A stretch of 64,000 bases of DNA from Engraulis encrasicolus (Eukaryota; Chordata; Actinopteri; Clupeiformes; Engraulidae), in NCBI RefSeq assembly GCF_034702125.1, contig NC_085875.1, positions 47,681,770 through 47,745,769 of the forward strand, in the 5' to 3' direction. The notes beneath the pieces are model-generated. The model was given only the letters and a program-made list of their open reading frames with translations, was not told where the DNA came from and ran no database searches. Positions 1-45,416 of the stretch are shown here, one piece after another. Position 1 is the stretch's first letter, and each line of letters starts with the position of its first letter. The position numbers and the translations under genes were made by a program.

Positions 1-1499
1 TGAAAAGCTGACTACAATAGTACTAACCTACTATAACATATCAGGCCTCTAGTAATGCACAATGACTGTGTGATTTCCATTTTGGAAACAGAAAATGTAT
101 AATGCTGTGTATAACGCTTAACAGACTAAGCAGAATACAGTTATTTAGGCACAGGGCTTTAGTTACAGTCCATGGAGCAATGAGGGGTTATGTGCCTGCA
201 TCAAAGGTACATCAGCCATTGGATGAGGGTTCAGGAGAGCACCCACAGTCTTCCTACTGCTACGGGAGTCAAATCTGTAACTTTCTGATATAGAGACCAA
301 CTCCCAAAACCATTAGGCTACAGCTGCACCATTTACTGAATGCCCAGCATGCCTTTGTATCGAAAAGGGACGTTAACTTTAAATTCAGTAAGTTGCTTAG
401 CTGTTTTCAGTCCAGCTGAAAAATAAGATGTATCTAAATATCCTTTTTTTATTACACCTGTCGACATTTTTTAAAAATCAAATCAAGAATAAACATTTCT
501 TTACCAAAACAAGTCTGGGCATTTCTTCTAGTTAGGAAGAAAGAAACATTTGTTACCATGAGGTGGTTAAAGCTTCCCATTGATTAACTTTAAAAAGAAT
601 TATAATGGTCGAAATTACTCATCAATAATAGGCCTACTTTAACTAAACATCACACACATTTATCTAGTCACTAACAGTGTAATGCCGGCACACTGGTCGG
701 GATGTCTCCAAATATACAATGCACAGTATCTACTGTATATCATGATGTACAAAAGCCACCTTGTGCTCTCATACACAGCATTAGAGTCCCATTTCTTTTG
801 CCGCCACCAAGGATGTTATGTTTTCGTTTGCGTTTGTCTGTCTGTCTGTATGTCAGTGGGATAACTCAAAAAGTCGTGAATGGATTTGGATGAAAACAAG
901 GCAGAAAGACTTGGAAAAAATAGGGTGTGACATAGTCAAATGTTCTATCAAACAGCTTCCTTGGCGGAGGTCTGAACTCTCTGACTGCATTGTTAGTGCA
1001 TAGTTTGCAATGTTTTTACTTGCTTTGCCATTCCAAGTCACTATTACTTTGACCTCCATGCCTGTTAGATAAATACAGCTATTGATAAACAGGTTGAAAA
1101 CAAGTCTTAAGGTAATGGGGTTCATTGTGGAAGAACACGAGGGGGTACCGACAACAGATTTCCTCTGGAATACACCACTTGAACGTCCTGTACCTCAATG
1201 AGGTTTGAATGGGTCTGTTGTTAAAGTGTGGTGTGCCGATGCACAGAAGTTAGGAATATTATGCAACGTATTTCACAAATACAGTAGATGTTTGAATTAA
1301 CCAATGAATCTGACATGAATTTTCCATTCAGTTCAAATTTGATTTTCACGTCATCCTCATCGTACTTGTTCACACCACCAAACAACTGAGTTATTATAAA
1401 CACGTCCATTTTGTTACACATAAAATACTGTTGTTGCCTTTAGTTCCACATGCTTGGATTTGAGAAATCGTGAAGAAAACCACGAATGACGCTGCATAT
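1..1499. other. 3' flank of nhsl1, no gene seen
   Basis: AT-rich DNA past the inferred transcript end. Apart from the repeat at about 800-1005 I see no coding region, RNA gene or clear regulatory site. Confidence 0.5.
800..1005. mobile_element. fish MITE-like repeat with CCGCCAAGG ends
   Basis: The block opens with GCCGCCACCAAGGATGTTATG, runs through TTCGTTTGCGTTTGTCTGTC and ends with CTTCCTTGGCGGAGGTCTGA. The ends are imperfect inverted copies (CCGCCAAGGAAG). The wording matches a repeat widespread in ray-finned fish. A fragment of the same repeat is at 18541-18620 inside the hAT element. Confidence 0.65.
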
Positions 1500-1519
1500 G
1501 GGATAACACCATGATTTTC

Positions 1520-1537
1520 TTTATTTATTCATTTATT
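1520..1537 (-). terminator. polyadenylation signal cluster
   Basis: Three AATAAA hexamers lie on the minus strand (1520-1525, 1524-1529, 1532-1537), about 2.2 kb past the nhsl1 stop. A GT-containing stretch follows within 40 bases. I saw no other canonical AATAAA on this strand between here and the stop codon, so this is the best candidate for the transcript end. Confidence 0.6.
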
Positions 1538-3540
1538 TCAGAGATAAACTTAGAGTCAGCATACAGCCTTCATGTCAGGATATCTCTCCCTCCTCGCACC
1601 CAGACCAACATACCATGGTACTCTCTCTCTCTAAATATAACTGGGATTGTCTGGGTTACCAGTGTGCTAAATACTACAAAGTACTTCCCCCTGTTTGTTA
1701 AAAATAAAAGTTATAAAAATGTACAAAGTTTGGAGACTTTTTTCTTCTTCTTTACTTTCTGTCCAAGGCCCATTATAAAGGACTTGGTGTTTCCTTGACA
1801 TTGATAGTAATGCTGCACTACAAAATCATTCATAGCAGAATTGAATGTCAACTGTGGCTGTATGCATGGGGGCAGACTAGTGTTGTGGAATTGTGAATAG
1901 ATGAAAGATGAGATCTAATCAGACAACTGATTGTGTTTTATATATATATATATATACCGTACGATATGGACCTAGAGGTAATTTCATCTTCATCTTTTAG
2001 TAATTGCTAGTCTTCATTCATGGGATGTGTCCATATTGCAACCACATGCTGTCATAAGTCAAAGCACTGAGTTCAGGCAATGATAGGAAAGAAGTCTAAG
2101 ACTTGCAGTATAATAGGGCTTAATTGGTAAATATATACAGCTTAAAGTTTAAATTGTATGTTCATATTTTTTAACTCTCATGTCTGGTCAGTTGTTGATC
2201 TACCAGTAACTGCTAAATACCTTTGATAAAACTCAATGGCATTCAAGACCTCAACCGCATAACTGGATCCCCTCTCTCTCTCTCTCTCTCTCTCTCGCAA
2301 ATCAATGATTGCTGACCACAACAGCACGTCTGAAACAGTAATATAGTGCAAATCTACAATCTGAAATAAAACCTCAACAATATTTCTCCACAAAAAAACC
2401 TGTCTGTTCTGTAAGAGTCCTTCCTTGAGTCCGTCATTCACATTCTTTCTTTCACTTTACTTCCACATCCACTTACAATTTGAGTCTTCCCCTCCTCAGC
2501 ACCATTCTTAAAACTCTCTTGTTAAAACATGACATTGACAGTAAGTACCATGAAGATGTCACCATTCCAAAAATGTAAAAGAATTAAGTGCCTCCAGTCA
2601 AATGGTAAAAATGCCTATACAGAATGGAACAGAAACACCTGGAGCACTACCTTGAAACGACTGTACCGCCTCAGTCACTGAGGCTACAAAAACATGAAAC
2701 TGAGCTAGTGTGTTGGATTTCCAGTGATGTCGTGGATTGTGACCATATCATTTTATCGCCACAACAATTTGGGTAAAAAAACACGACCCAGTGCCCATGG
2801 ATACAGTTGCAAGAAGTCAAGAGGTACTAGTGGTAATGGCGGTACAGTGAAAAGGCTACTTGGTCCACAAAAATATTTTTCCTTTACCTTTCCATACAAA
2901 GTGAATATATTCATACTTCCTTTACTGGTGGAAAAGATGTTCCAACATGTTCTTCAAATCATTTCAAGGCCTTTCAGACAGTGATGGAGGAGATACAGCC
3001 ATTAACAAAGTGTTCTAGGTTTTAAAAGGTCCATTCTGTATATCCTTGTTACACCAACCAAACCTAACCAAAGCCACTCTACACCACCCTCCCTCGGTCT
3101 CACTCGTGTACTGTAACTTCCTCAATAGTCTAATCATCATAACCAAAACGGAAGCCTACAAAAGTACCAAAACATCTTATTAACCTTTAACCTGCAAAAC
3201 AGGCAGACACACATGAGAGACATTTTCTTTACACAGAGAAAGTTGGACAGTGTTTCACAAGGGGCTGATGATGACTATTAACAGTTTTTAGGTTTGGCTA
3301 TCTGTGATGGGAACAGATGAAAAATTGAAGTAGTAGAACATGACAGTTACACATTCCACCGCGGTTATGCTCCTTTAGTCACATGGGTAAGGACAAGCTG
3401 TTTGTTAAAATAAAAACACACACACACACTTAAAGTCAGAGACGAGGCGTTCAGAGGTCCAGAGTGAAGTCGTGGTTAAATCCTAAAGAGTTTGTTTTCC
3501 TCCGCACCAAAAAGCACCTTTTTACGACATGTCCACCTCA

Positions 3541-3697
3541 GAGTTATATAAAATAGAAGTACAGGATTACTCCTACAGATGCAATTACAAAACTAGTAGT
3601 ATGATATTACAAAGATGTCACCATGTTATACCATAGTATACCACTAGTGTTGTAATTACATCTGTAAGAGTACTTCTTCTTTTGCTTTACACAACTC
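3541..3697 (-). other. imperfect hairpin in proximal 3' UTR
   Basis: Bases about 3541-3610 pair with about 3630-3697 as an imperfect inverted repeat. The best-matched core (arms near 3566-3603 and 3640-3680) has roughly 33 of 40 positions complementary; the unpaired loop is about 20-35 bases. It begins about 20 bases after the stop codon. It could be a regulatory RNA structure or a decayed foldback transposon. Confidence 0.6.
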
Positions 3698-3718
3698 TGG
3701 TCCGCCCAGCCTCCTTCC

Positions 3719-36255
<32,537 letters not shown>

Positions 36256-36430
36256 TGTTCCAGGTGTGTGTGTGTGTGCTAGTGTTTGAGAGAGAAAGTC
36301 AAAGCTGGGCTGCCGGCACCCAGACACAGCGAAGCAGTGCAGTGCAGCGCTGGCGATGCAGAGTCCTGCGGTTCAGCGCAGCACAGAGCAGCACAGAGGA
36401 CAAGCGAGGAGGAGGCAAGGCACAGACTCT
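36256..36430 (-). promoter_or_regulatory. nhsl1: probable 5' UTR / promoter of exon 1
   Basis: This GC-richer block, with several CpGs and GCGCTG/GCAGCGC words, lies directly upstream of the exon 1 ATG and is bounded by CA/CT microsatellites. I see no TATA box. The assignment rests on position and composition only. Confidence 0.35.
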
Positions 36431-36441
36431 GCCCACAGTAT

Positions 36442-36560
36442 TCGCGCGCACACACACAAGCACACACACACACACACGTGCACACACCCTCTCTCGCTCT
36501 CACTCTCACACACACTGTTCACGCACACATGCACGCACACACACACTGTGACACACAGTC
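36442..36560. repeat. CA/CT microsatellites upstream of exon 1
   Basis: Short CA and CT runs; CT-rich DNA continues to about 36885. Confidence 0.85.
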
Positions 36561-37190
36561 CCAGTGTGTTTGCAGACTGGTGGAGACAGACCACTCCTCC
36601 CCTTCCCTTTTCACATACACTCTCTCTCACTTCCTCTCTCTATCTCTCCATCGCTCCCTCTCTCTATCCCTCTATCTCTCTCTCCTCTTCCCATCTCTAT
36701 GCCCTCCTGGGTATATCCACTACTACAACTGCTTCTGTTCTGCCTCGCTGCCGGTAGTGATGGAGTGCCCCTCCCCTCTCCACCACACTGCACACACACA
36801 CACATGCCGCATGCATGTACACTATGTGTGCCTCTTTTTCTCTTCTCTTCTCTTCTTGTCCCTCTCTCCCTCTCTCCTTTTCTTCTGCCCAGACTTTGCT
36901 GCAATGTCTGTGAATGATTTCACCTTCTCTCCGCACTCACAAGGACACCACCACCACCCTAACTCTTTCTTCCACTATCAGTGGTTCAAATCTCCATGAC
37001 AGGAGCAGCAAGTCAAGAGAGAGAGAAAGCATCCTTGGAGACGAGCCAGCCCCGTGTCGTATATCATTTACAATCAAGCTCATTATGTGTGCTTTAGCCC
37101 AGTGGACAACCCTCTACTCTCCCTTGGCTCTCTCCTCCTTTTTCATTCTTTCTTTCCTTGCCTCCTTCCATCTCCATATGTCCATCTTAC

Positions 37191-37196
<6 letters not shown>

Positions 37197-37233
<37 letters not shown>
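37197..37233. repeat. (CT)n microsatellite
   Basis: A CT run with few interruptions. Confidence 0.95.
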
Positions 37234-37238
<5 letters not shown>

Positions 37239-37385
37239 CATATTCTTCTTTGTTGTAATGAAGTGACAGTGTAGGGCTTGAGTGAGAGGGTGAGTGAGGA
37301 GAGAGTGGGATGGCACAGGGGGCTAACACCTCCTCCAAGTCAAGCTGCTGTCATTAGGCATTTACTGCAGTCCTCAGCAGCCTGC

Positions 37386-37509
<124 letters not shown>

Positions 37510-38091
37510 AGACCCCCTTGGGCTGCTCCCGCCCACCATGGGGGTTATACTCACTCCCCACCTCACCACAGTCAGGCTTTTTTTCCCCGCTGTGGTGTGG
37601 CTTACTATACCATACTAGAGTGGACCATCAGCATTTCTGCACCTTTGGGGTGCAAACCCAGCCAGTTCTGGGATGGTATGCGCCAGCTATACGAGTACAG
37701 TCTGCATACTGCATATGAACTAGCTGCCTAATCAGAATATTCTCTCCCTCACTCTGCCAACCAATATATACACACAGTCACACACACACACTCTCTCATA
37801 CTCACGGATCCTTCCATCCAAAACTTATCCAACAGTGAAAGGAGACGAGCTACCACTAAAGAATCTATTAATTATTGAATAAATGTGTCAAAGTCATTAT
37901 GTCTCAAACCTGGCAGCAAGAAGGAGCACTAATCAGTATGTGAGATGAGTAGAGGAGGGAAGAGAGAGGCTGAAGAATGACAGCGATTGCCAAAATAGGT
38001 GTGAGCAGCGTGTGGAGAGAAACATACTGTAACATAACAGATGTCCACTGAAAGAAAATGCATGAGGAAAAAAGGGGAGACTTAAGGACAG

Positions 38092-38096
<5 letters not shown>

Positions 38097-38156
<60 letters not shown>
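38097..38156. repeat. (GA)n microsatellite
   Basis: A 60-bp pure GA run. Confidence 0.97.
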
Positions 38157-38159
<3 letters not shown>

Positions 38160-41100
38160 GGGAGAGACTGAGAAAGAGAGAGCTGCAGAGAGGGAAAGAA
38201 AGAGGGAGGGAGGCATTGAAACATCATTCTTTTTTCCAGACTGTCAGTCTATCAGATCATGTTGAGTTGCTTTCATAAACCTGATTGCTGGCATAAGTCC
38301 AACACCTTTCCCCTTGGCAGAGGAGCTTAGGGAGGCGCTGGCTGCCAAGGTCATCCCATCTGTATTGATTTTCTCTCTGGATCAGCCATTTCCAACTCAG
38401 CACAACTTCAATTTAATAATCCCATTCAGATCCATATGGTCTTTCCCTGGTTACAATTATCTCTGTAGTATTCAGACAGGTCAGACGTTTCAATTATGTC
38501 AGTGGATGCAGTAGTCTAGTGCCTTGATGACTACAAATTAGATACTGTTTCTGAAATATATCATACATAGTATATCATAGTACATATCTACTTGATCTAC
38601 GTGATTGTTTTAAAGTCTGTAAGCCTATATAATGCCACCTTACATTTGGCTAATATTTGTCTACCACAGAAAAAAAGGGAATAGTGTTGGGCTTGGAGCC
38701 CAGACTAAATGTGTCTCAGTCACAAATTACATAAAAAAGAAAACATCCTCGAAAGTACAGAGAAAAAGTACAGTAAAAAGTTAATGCTCCCAGTAGTTTG
38801 TCATAAAGAGCAAAACACAATAGATTCATTACTTGATATCCCCCCTTAAGACCACTTGGCGGCCATTTTGACGTGTCAGATGAGGAGGTAACAACTTCTT
38901 CCTCCTGAGTACCCCTCCACAAACTGTACCTCACTTCTCCCTCCACCGTTTCGCTTCATGCCTGACTTGCCCCATTGTGGCTCTATGTTGTTTGTGGTCT
39001 CTAAGGCTCTGCTACATGGCATTGCAAAAAAAAACCCACACAAAAAACGCAGGGGTCCCATCGAAGCCCTTTACCCGTCTCTCGACAACACAGCGCTTAA
39101 TGAGTCCAACCCCTGACCCTCGCTCCACACCGGCCCCCGTAAATAAGGCCCCGAGGGAGGCCAAAGAGGTTGGAGGCAGCCCCTCTCTATGGGATGTTGA
39201 GCCTCGGTGCAAAGAAGGGGGGTTTGGCCGCAAAAAGTTGTGCTCACTTACAGTACAGAACCCAGATTCTCAATAACCAGGGTAAAGAGGTCATGAATGG
39301 CCAGTAGGTTGTTAATTTGCTTAGAGAAATGAGGGAGGTTTGGCTTCAAATTGTGAGCAACGATAGAAAAGGATCCATACTATTATCTTGCTTACAGTTC
39401 AGTACAGTGCAGTTCATACAGATACAGTAAATCATAGTATAAAATATGCTGGATATAGCCTTTGAGTTGTTAATTAACTTTAGTTGAAACAGCATAAAAC
39501 ATGAGTTAACACTATGGTCAGACACATGTAATTTAAATATAGACACTCATGCATAGATACCACATGTTTCATTGGCTCTACAAGTGTTGCTGTTGCTATG
39601 CTAATTCCGGCAGAGACTGACAGTATCTGGCTTCATGTTTCCCTATCTCACAAGTGTTTTCGAAGGGAACAGTGTACCGCACATGGAAGGGAAGGGGGGA
39701 TGTGTTATGCCCCGAGGATTAATACTGTACATGCCTATTCAATGGGCTGGCGAGAGAAGGAGAGAGGAGTGAGTGGTCTGTCCGTGGTGAATGCTCTTCA
39801 ATGCAACTAATCAAAGTGAAGTGCACACAATACCAGTCAGTGTGTGGAGACCTGGAATACATTAGCGATTGAGAAGGACCCCCCCTATTAAGACCAGCTC
39901 ACATATAAAAGACCCCAAGAGCTGTCTCTCAGAGTTTCTTTCTTTTAAAAGATGTTAGGACGAGGAGTGGGAGGTAGAATTAAGATTCCTTTTTTAGAAT
40001 TTGAGGAGAATGAATGAGGAGAGAATGAATGAGGAGAGATTTAATGGATTTCAGGAGGCATAGGCATCGGCTGATCTCATTACTTTCTTTCTTGCACATT
40101 TTAAAATGGCGAAGGCAGAGTGAGAAGACTTGAGTAGCATATTCTTTCTAGATGCAAGTGTGGCTTGTATTTTCTTCAACAGAATAGACGTATGACAAGA
40201 ATCATATTAGATCTGACTGACCATAATGAATCTGGACGTGTCTTTTTGGCAGACGTGTGAACTGGATTTGACGAGCATGACCTTATGTGGTGAAATCAAG
40301 ACTACATACAGTACATGCATCCAGTCTACATGCCTTTACTGGATAGGCTTGCCATCAATAATTCATCTCCTTAAATTATTCAAAAGCGAATGTACAGTAG
40401 ATGTTATGGAGCCAACCAAAGCTCACCAGAGGCCTTCACAGTTCACACACACACAGTAGGATATCCAGCACCCTGGAGACATCAAGGGCACCCTGAGGTC
40501 TTAGACACCCCACCAGTGGATGAGCTTCTCTGCAGGCAGTTTTTCTTTTCGCCGCCTCCTCAGTCTTATCAGACAACCTGTCTCCTCCGAACCCCTAACA
40601 ATAGAGCTGTTCTGTACCGACATCATCCATCATGGCCCGGTCAGGTCAAGTGATGACTACCCCACCCCCACTCTTATCTTAGCTGCCTCTATCTACCTCT
40701 TCACGAGGCCCCTCAGTCTCAAAACGTGACGTGACTCACTCCTTTGTGCAAAAGGGGGCACCTTTATCCGGCTCGGATAGTGCAAGAGGTGAACTTCTCT
40801 ATTGCAGCGCACTGAACCTGGCCAAGCAGGGGGGGAATAATAATTAGGACCAGGGGTGTGAAAATATACCATTGGGGCAAGTCGTTCATCAATGAGTATG
40901 AGTAATATGGCAAAGGAGAACATGGCACACTACAGTAACGCTTGATTACCAAACCAAAACCTTTACTCACTTTATTAATAAATACCCTCTATGGATAATA
41001 AGTATGAATAACAACAACACATGATAAAAAGAAAACAATTCATCAGTGACTGTACCGAGAGGCTAAGAATAAATTATAATTTATTCCACTGCCAACATTC

Positions 41101-41574
41101 CTTGGGACAGCTCCCAACGGTCAAAAACAATTAAATCTGGACAAATACTCAGACAAATGTCTGTGGTTCCACTGCCTAGAGGAATGGAGAGAAACCTGTT
41201 TACCCAAAGATTTACAATCAATTTTGCTAATGAAGAAACCATGAAAGCTCGTAAAAGAGGTAAACAAATCTTCCTCTTTTCGTACAAATCCAGCACAGGG
41301 GGAAAAAAAGGTCTCCCCAAAAAGCCCACAGGACAAAGCAAGAGGCCATAAAACGAGAGAGGAGAGGGGCCAGGCTAGACACATTAACATCCTGCTAGAC
41401 GCAGCAAGGGGGCCCTATTTCTCTACTTGACTACTTTCCATGACAAAAAAATGTACCGTCCTCAACTGCTGTGCAACCTGGCGACCTGCTGGCTGCGTTA
41501 CCCTGGGAGCTATATATGAATTCTGCTGCTTGAACAGCACTATAGTACTCTGAACCAGCCCATCACCAATGCCG

Positions 41575-41705
<131 letters not shown>

Positions 41706-41945
41706 CTCAGCATTTCTGTTTATACTGTGGAAGGAAAGAAAAAAAGCTGCACCTGTGCAGTTTAGAGGCTGAATGACATGCAGGCCATTGGTGTTTTCAG
41801 GGGGGAGTTTAATTACGCTTTTGCTTCGTCTGGGATGTTTATGTTTAGTACTGTTGAATAATACAAGAGCCTGCATTGGCAAGGGATGACGATGACGATG
41901 ATGATGGTGATTTTTTCCCCCACACAGATGGTCCCTTTGAGAAGC

Positions 41946-41948
<3 letters not shown>

Positions 41949-42035
<87 letters not shown>
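41949..42035. repeat. (TC)n microsatellite
   Basis: An 87-bp pure TC run. Confidence 0.98.
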
Positions 42036-42039
<4 letters not shown>

Positions 42040-42642
42040 GCATGCAGTGGTGGAAATCGATCGTAATATGACAAACACTAGTTTTGTGCCAAAAGACTGG
42101 CAAAATATTTCAAGAGGCGCATTTCATTCCATCACAGTTGCAGGAGAAAACTGGATTAAAATATCCTTGTGATATCCATTTTTAGAATAAATCCATATGG
42201 ACTAAAATCAATAACTTCTACGTCAGTGAGATCTAGTAATACACATTATAGTGGAGAAGACAGAGCAGGATGGAGAGGAATGGAAATATATGTTAGTGAA
42301 GAAAGAACGAAAACAATTTATTTTAAGAGTGGCTTGGACAGAGGGAAGAGGATGATGAACAAGTCACAATGGAGGAACAGAAGATGTGTGTGAAAACAAC
42401 GATTGAAGAAAAGGATGGAAGATAAAGAGGGGGAAAGAGAGACAGGAAGAGGGCAAGATGAGGACACTGTGCGGGTGACAGCTAGAGCTATGGGAAAGGG
42501 GATTGAAGGAGAGTATGTGGAACAGTATTGTATAGAGGAGAGTGGATGAGGAAAAGGGGATAGAAAGACAAAGGTGGAGGTGGAGAGTAGGCACAAGAGA
42601 GGGATAAAAAAGGATGGCAGAATGAGAACAGGGAGATGATGT

Positions 42643-42643
<1 letters not shown>

Positions 42644-42707
<64 letters not shown>

Positions 42708-42773
42708 ATCCACAGAGGAAGAAATACAGTATACGTAAAAAGGATGACTGAACAAGGGAAGGAAGATGATGAC

Positions 42774-42828
<55 letters not shown>

Positions 42829-42894
42829 ATCCACAGAGGAAGAAATACAGTATACGTAAAAAGGATGACTGAACAAGGGAAGGAAGATGATGAC

Positions 42895-42949
<55 letters not shown>

Positions 42950-42950
42950 G
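42644..42950. repeat. tandem cassette: (GA)n plus ~70-bp unique block
   Basis: Three (GA)n tracts (42644-42705, about 42776-42826, about 42897-42947) are separated by two virtually identical 70-bp blocks (TAATCCACAGAGGAAGAAAT...GATGATGACTAGAGA). The period is about 122 bp. Confidence 0.95.
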
Positions 42951-43004
42951 GGTGAGAGGATAATGATAGCGATGACGAGATGAGATGAAGAGGTTGATAA
43001 AAGA

Positions 43005-43085
43005 AGCAGGAAGTGAGGATGGAGATGATGAAAGAAACAGGAAGTGAGGATGGAGATGATGAAAGAAACAGGAAGTGAGGATGTG
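43005..43085. repeat. ~34-bp minisatellite, 2-3 units
   Basis: The unit AGGAAGTGAGGATGGAGATG followed by ATGAAAGAAAC is repeated in tandem. Confidence 0.9.
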
Positions 43086-43089
43086 TATG

Positions 43090-43134
43090 TGGTGATGTGG
43101 CTGAGCCTGTGGAGACTGCATGGGATGGGAGAGC

Positions 43135-43210
<76 letters not shown>

Positions 43211-43268
43211 AGGGAGAGAGAGAGAGGTGATGTGTCTGCGCCTGTGTAGACTATATGTGAGAGCTGCG
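43090..43268. repeat. duplicated ~48-bp block flanking (GA)n
   Basis: GTGATGTGGCTGAGCCTGTG...GAGAGCTGCGAG (43092-43140) and a diverged copy (43227-43270) flank a (GA)n(GGGAGA)n run at 43138-43226. Confidence 0.8.
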
Positions 43269-43479
43269 AGTGTCCTGCTGCTGCCACCAGCTCAGCTGGA
43301 AGGTCAGACTCACCTCGGCACTGCGGCGCTCTGCAGACACATACAGTACACGCACACACACAAGAACACACGCATTCAAGCATGCAAGCATGCAAGTACG
43401 CAAGCACACAAGCATGCGCACAGACAAGCACGCAGGCAAGCATGCAGGCAAGTATGCAAGTATGCACACGTGCACACAC

Positions 43480-43501
43480 GCACGCACGCACGCACGCACG
43501 G

Positions 43502-43551
<50 letters not shown>
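43480..43551. repeat. (CACG)n(CA)n microsatellite
   Basis: GCAC units pass into a pure CA run. Imperfect CA/GCAAGCA sequence lies upstream from 43350. Confidence 0.95.
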
Positions 43552-43552
<1 letters not shown>

Positions 43553-43808
43553 CCGGCCAAGCAAAGCCTGGGGCTCATGTGAGTGCATGCCACATACACA
43601 TACAAGCATGCATAGACACATTCAGATGCACTCACACACAGCTGACCCCATAAACAAAAAAAACACACAAACATGCACAACAAATACGACACAAATACAC
43701 ACATGCTCAACACATGTTGCCTAAATGGCACTCACACTCTCACATAATCAATGCATTTGTAAACGTACAAAAAAAGAACAAGGGTGATGTACAGCGCAGT
43801 ATGTGAAG

Positions 43809-44170
43809 TAGGGATGCAAATTATCGATTAATTCATTAATCATTAGTTGATAGCCTTATCGATCGACTTACAATTAATTGATAAGCGGCGTTTTCCCTCC
43901 GAAATCTCAATGTTTCTAAAAAAAAACCTACTAAATCTAAAAATTGTAATTAAAAATTGAGATAAAATACCACATTTAAATTTAATACCATTTCAATTCT
44001 TTAATCCAAAGGTGATTTAAATATTGCCACCATTCACACACTCTTCACATGCCCTTTTCACCTGGGTCTCTTGTCAGTTGAATTGTCTATCAATTGCGAT
44101 TAATGTTTTTTAATCGATTAATGCATTGATCGATTAAAGTCGATTAATCGATTAATCGTTTGCATCCCCA
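43809..44170. mobile_element. hAT-like MITE with ATCGATTAAT repeats and 8-bp TSD
   Basis: The ends TAGGGATGCAAA and TTTGCATCCCCA are inverted copies. The perfect 8-bp direct repeat ATGTGAAG flanks them at 43801-43808 and 44171-44178. Both subterminal regions are built of ATCGATTAAT words. It is 362 bp and non-coding. Confidence 0.92.
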
Positions 44171-44239
44171 ATGTGAAGCTACATTCAGGCTGACAAAAAT
44201 GAAGACAGGAACATGCACTCAGACACATGATAGAGAGAA

Positions 44240-44247
44240 AGAAAGAC

Positions 44248-44281
<34 letters not shown>

Positions 44282-44282
44282 C
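44240..44282. repeat. (GA)n microsatellite
   Basis: A short GA run with a few interruptions. Confidence 0.9.
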
Positions 44283-44784
44283 AGTGGTACTTGAGAAGGC
44301 AATGATGTGAGATGAACAGTGTTAAATATTTCATCCATTTCCGCCAACCGAGGAAGCCCTGAGTGTGTGTGTGTTTCCCCCCCGCCTCTATCCTGCCAGT
44401 CGCAGAGCAAAGAGTCCTGTATCCCCCTCATCACCCTGTCGTGTGGAAGCTGTTGCAAAGTGTGTCACACCATGGACGCCAGTGTAAAGCTCTCAGACTA
44501 TGTACGTGGGTGCCTGTATAAGTCGGGACTCCAACTGTTCTGTTCACACCAGACTTGGATGCTCCCCAGGGGCCGAGAAGGGCTTTGCTGCAGCTTCTGG
44601 TGTCTGGTCTGTTACTGGTGTCTGGTCGGTTGTTGTAATGATTACCGGTATAGGGCTCAATAAACGCCTCAGTTTAAAGATTTGGATGCGCCTCTCACCA
44701 TTCAGCATTTTTTGTAATGCTTTGAATGTAAAGAAGTATTGCTGGATTGTGCAAATATTATAACCTTTTAACATATGCTTAATA

Positions 44785-44830
44785 CATTTGCTGTTACCAG
44801 AGTGGCAATGACAAAGTCATAGTGCATTAC
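44785..44830. repeat. dispersed repeat fragment, shared with the window end
   Basis: TTGCTGTTACCAGAGTGGCA...TCATAGTGCATTAC recurs at 63950-63992 with few changes. Confidence 0.6.
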
Positions 44831-45291
44831 AGAAGAGGCCTGTGTTATGTCATAGCAGTGTATTACTATGGTAGTTCACTTTTCAATGACTATTACAGCC
44901 TTCCGCTAGAAGAGGTTCACTTAGTGTCTTAGCTTCTACAAACATGAGAGGAAACAGTTGACGCAATGATGTAGTTACTGTCGGCCAGCTCATTATGCAT
45001 AGTTTCTTGGAGCTTTTACATAGTAATAGCATAGTTTCTTCTAACTATTACATGAGTTTCCACACTGTGATCTTCAGCGAAAGTCCAACTAGCTAACTAA
45101 CTTCCTTTCTCCAACTCCAGCCGCATTACTTAAAAGCAAAGTCAAAGCAAATTGTCATTACCTCATCGAGGCAGGCCAGATTTATAGAGTGCACACACAC
45201 ACCACCACACCACAGCACATCCACACACTCCATACGCGCTACACTCACAAACACTTCAAAGACTACTCCCTCAGAGACACCAGTAAAAGCC

Positions 45292-45416
<125 letters not shown>

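Larger units (their letters stand above)
1500..3718 (-). other. nhsl1: nhsl1 3' UTR (inferred)
   Basis: No exon borders or foreign repeats interrupt this stretch between the stop codon and the AATAAA cluster, and no ORF of note is present. It holds a large hairpin next to the stop codon (3541-3697) and a short (TC)n tract (2272-2296). The length of about 2.2 kb is ordinary for this gene family. The end position is inferred only from the poly(A) signals. Confidence 0.6.

Noticed and set aside
42644..42950. Regularly spaced repeats resembling a CRISPR array
   Set aside because: The regular parts are (GA)n and near-identical 70-bp blocks, not short repeats with distinct spacers, and this is vertebrate DNA.
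43314..43330. 17-base micro-exon on the minus strand between TGTCTGCAG and GTGAGT
   Set aside because: The splice-like borders are good, but 17 bases would break the phase between known exons. Only a non-coding use is possible, and nothing else supports it.
42364..43731. 455-codon minus-strand frame
   Set aside because: It is made of Ser-Leu and Cys-Val runs translated from (GA)n and (CA)n tracts. It has no non-repetitive conserved segment and no splice logic.
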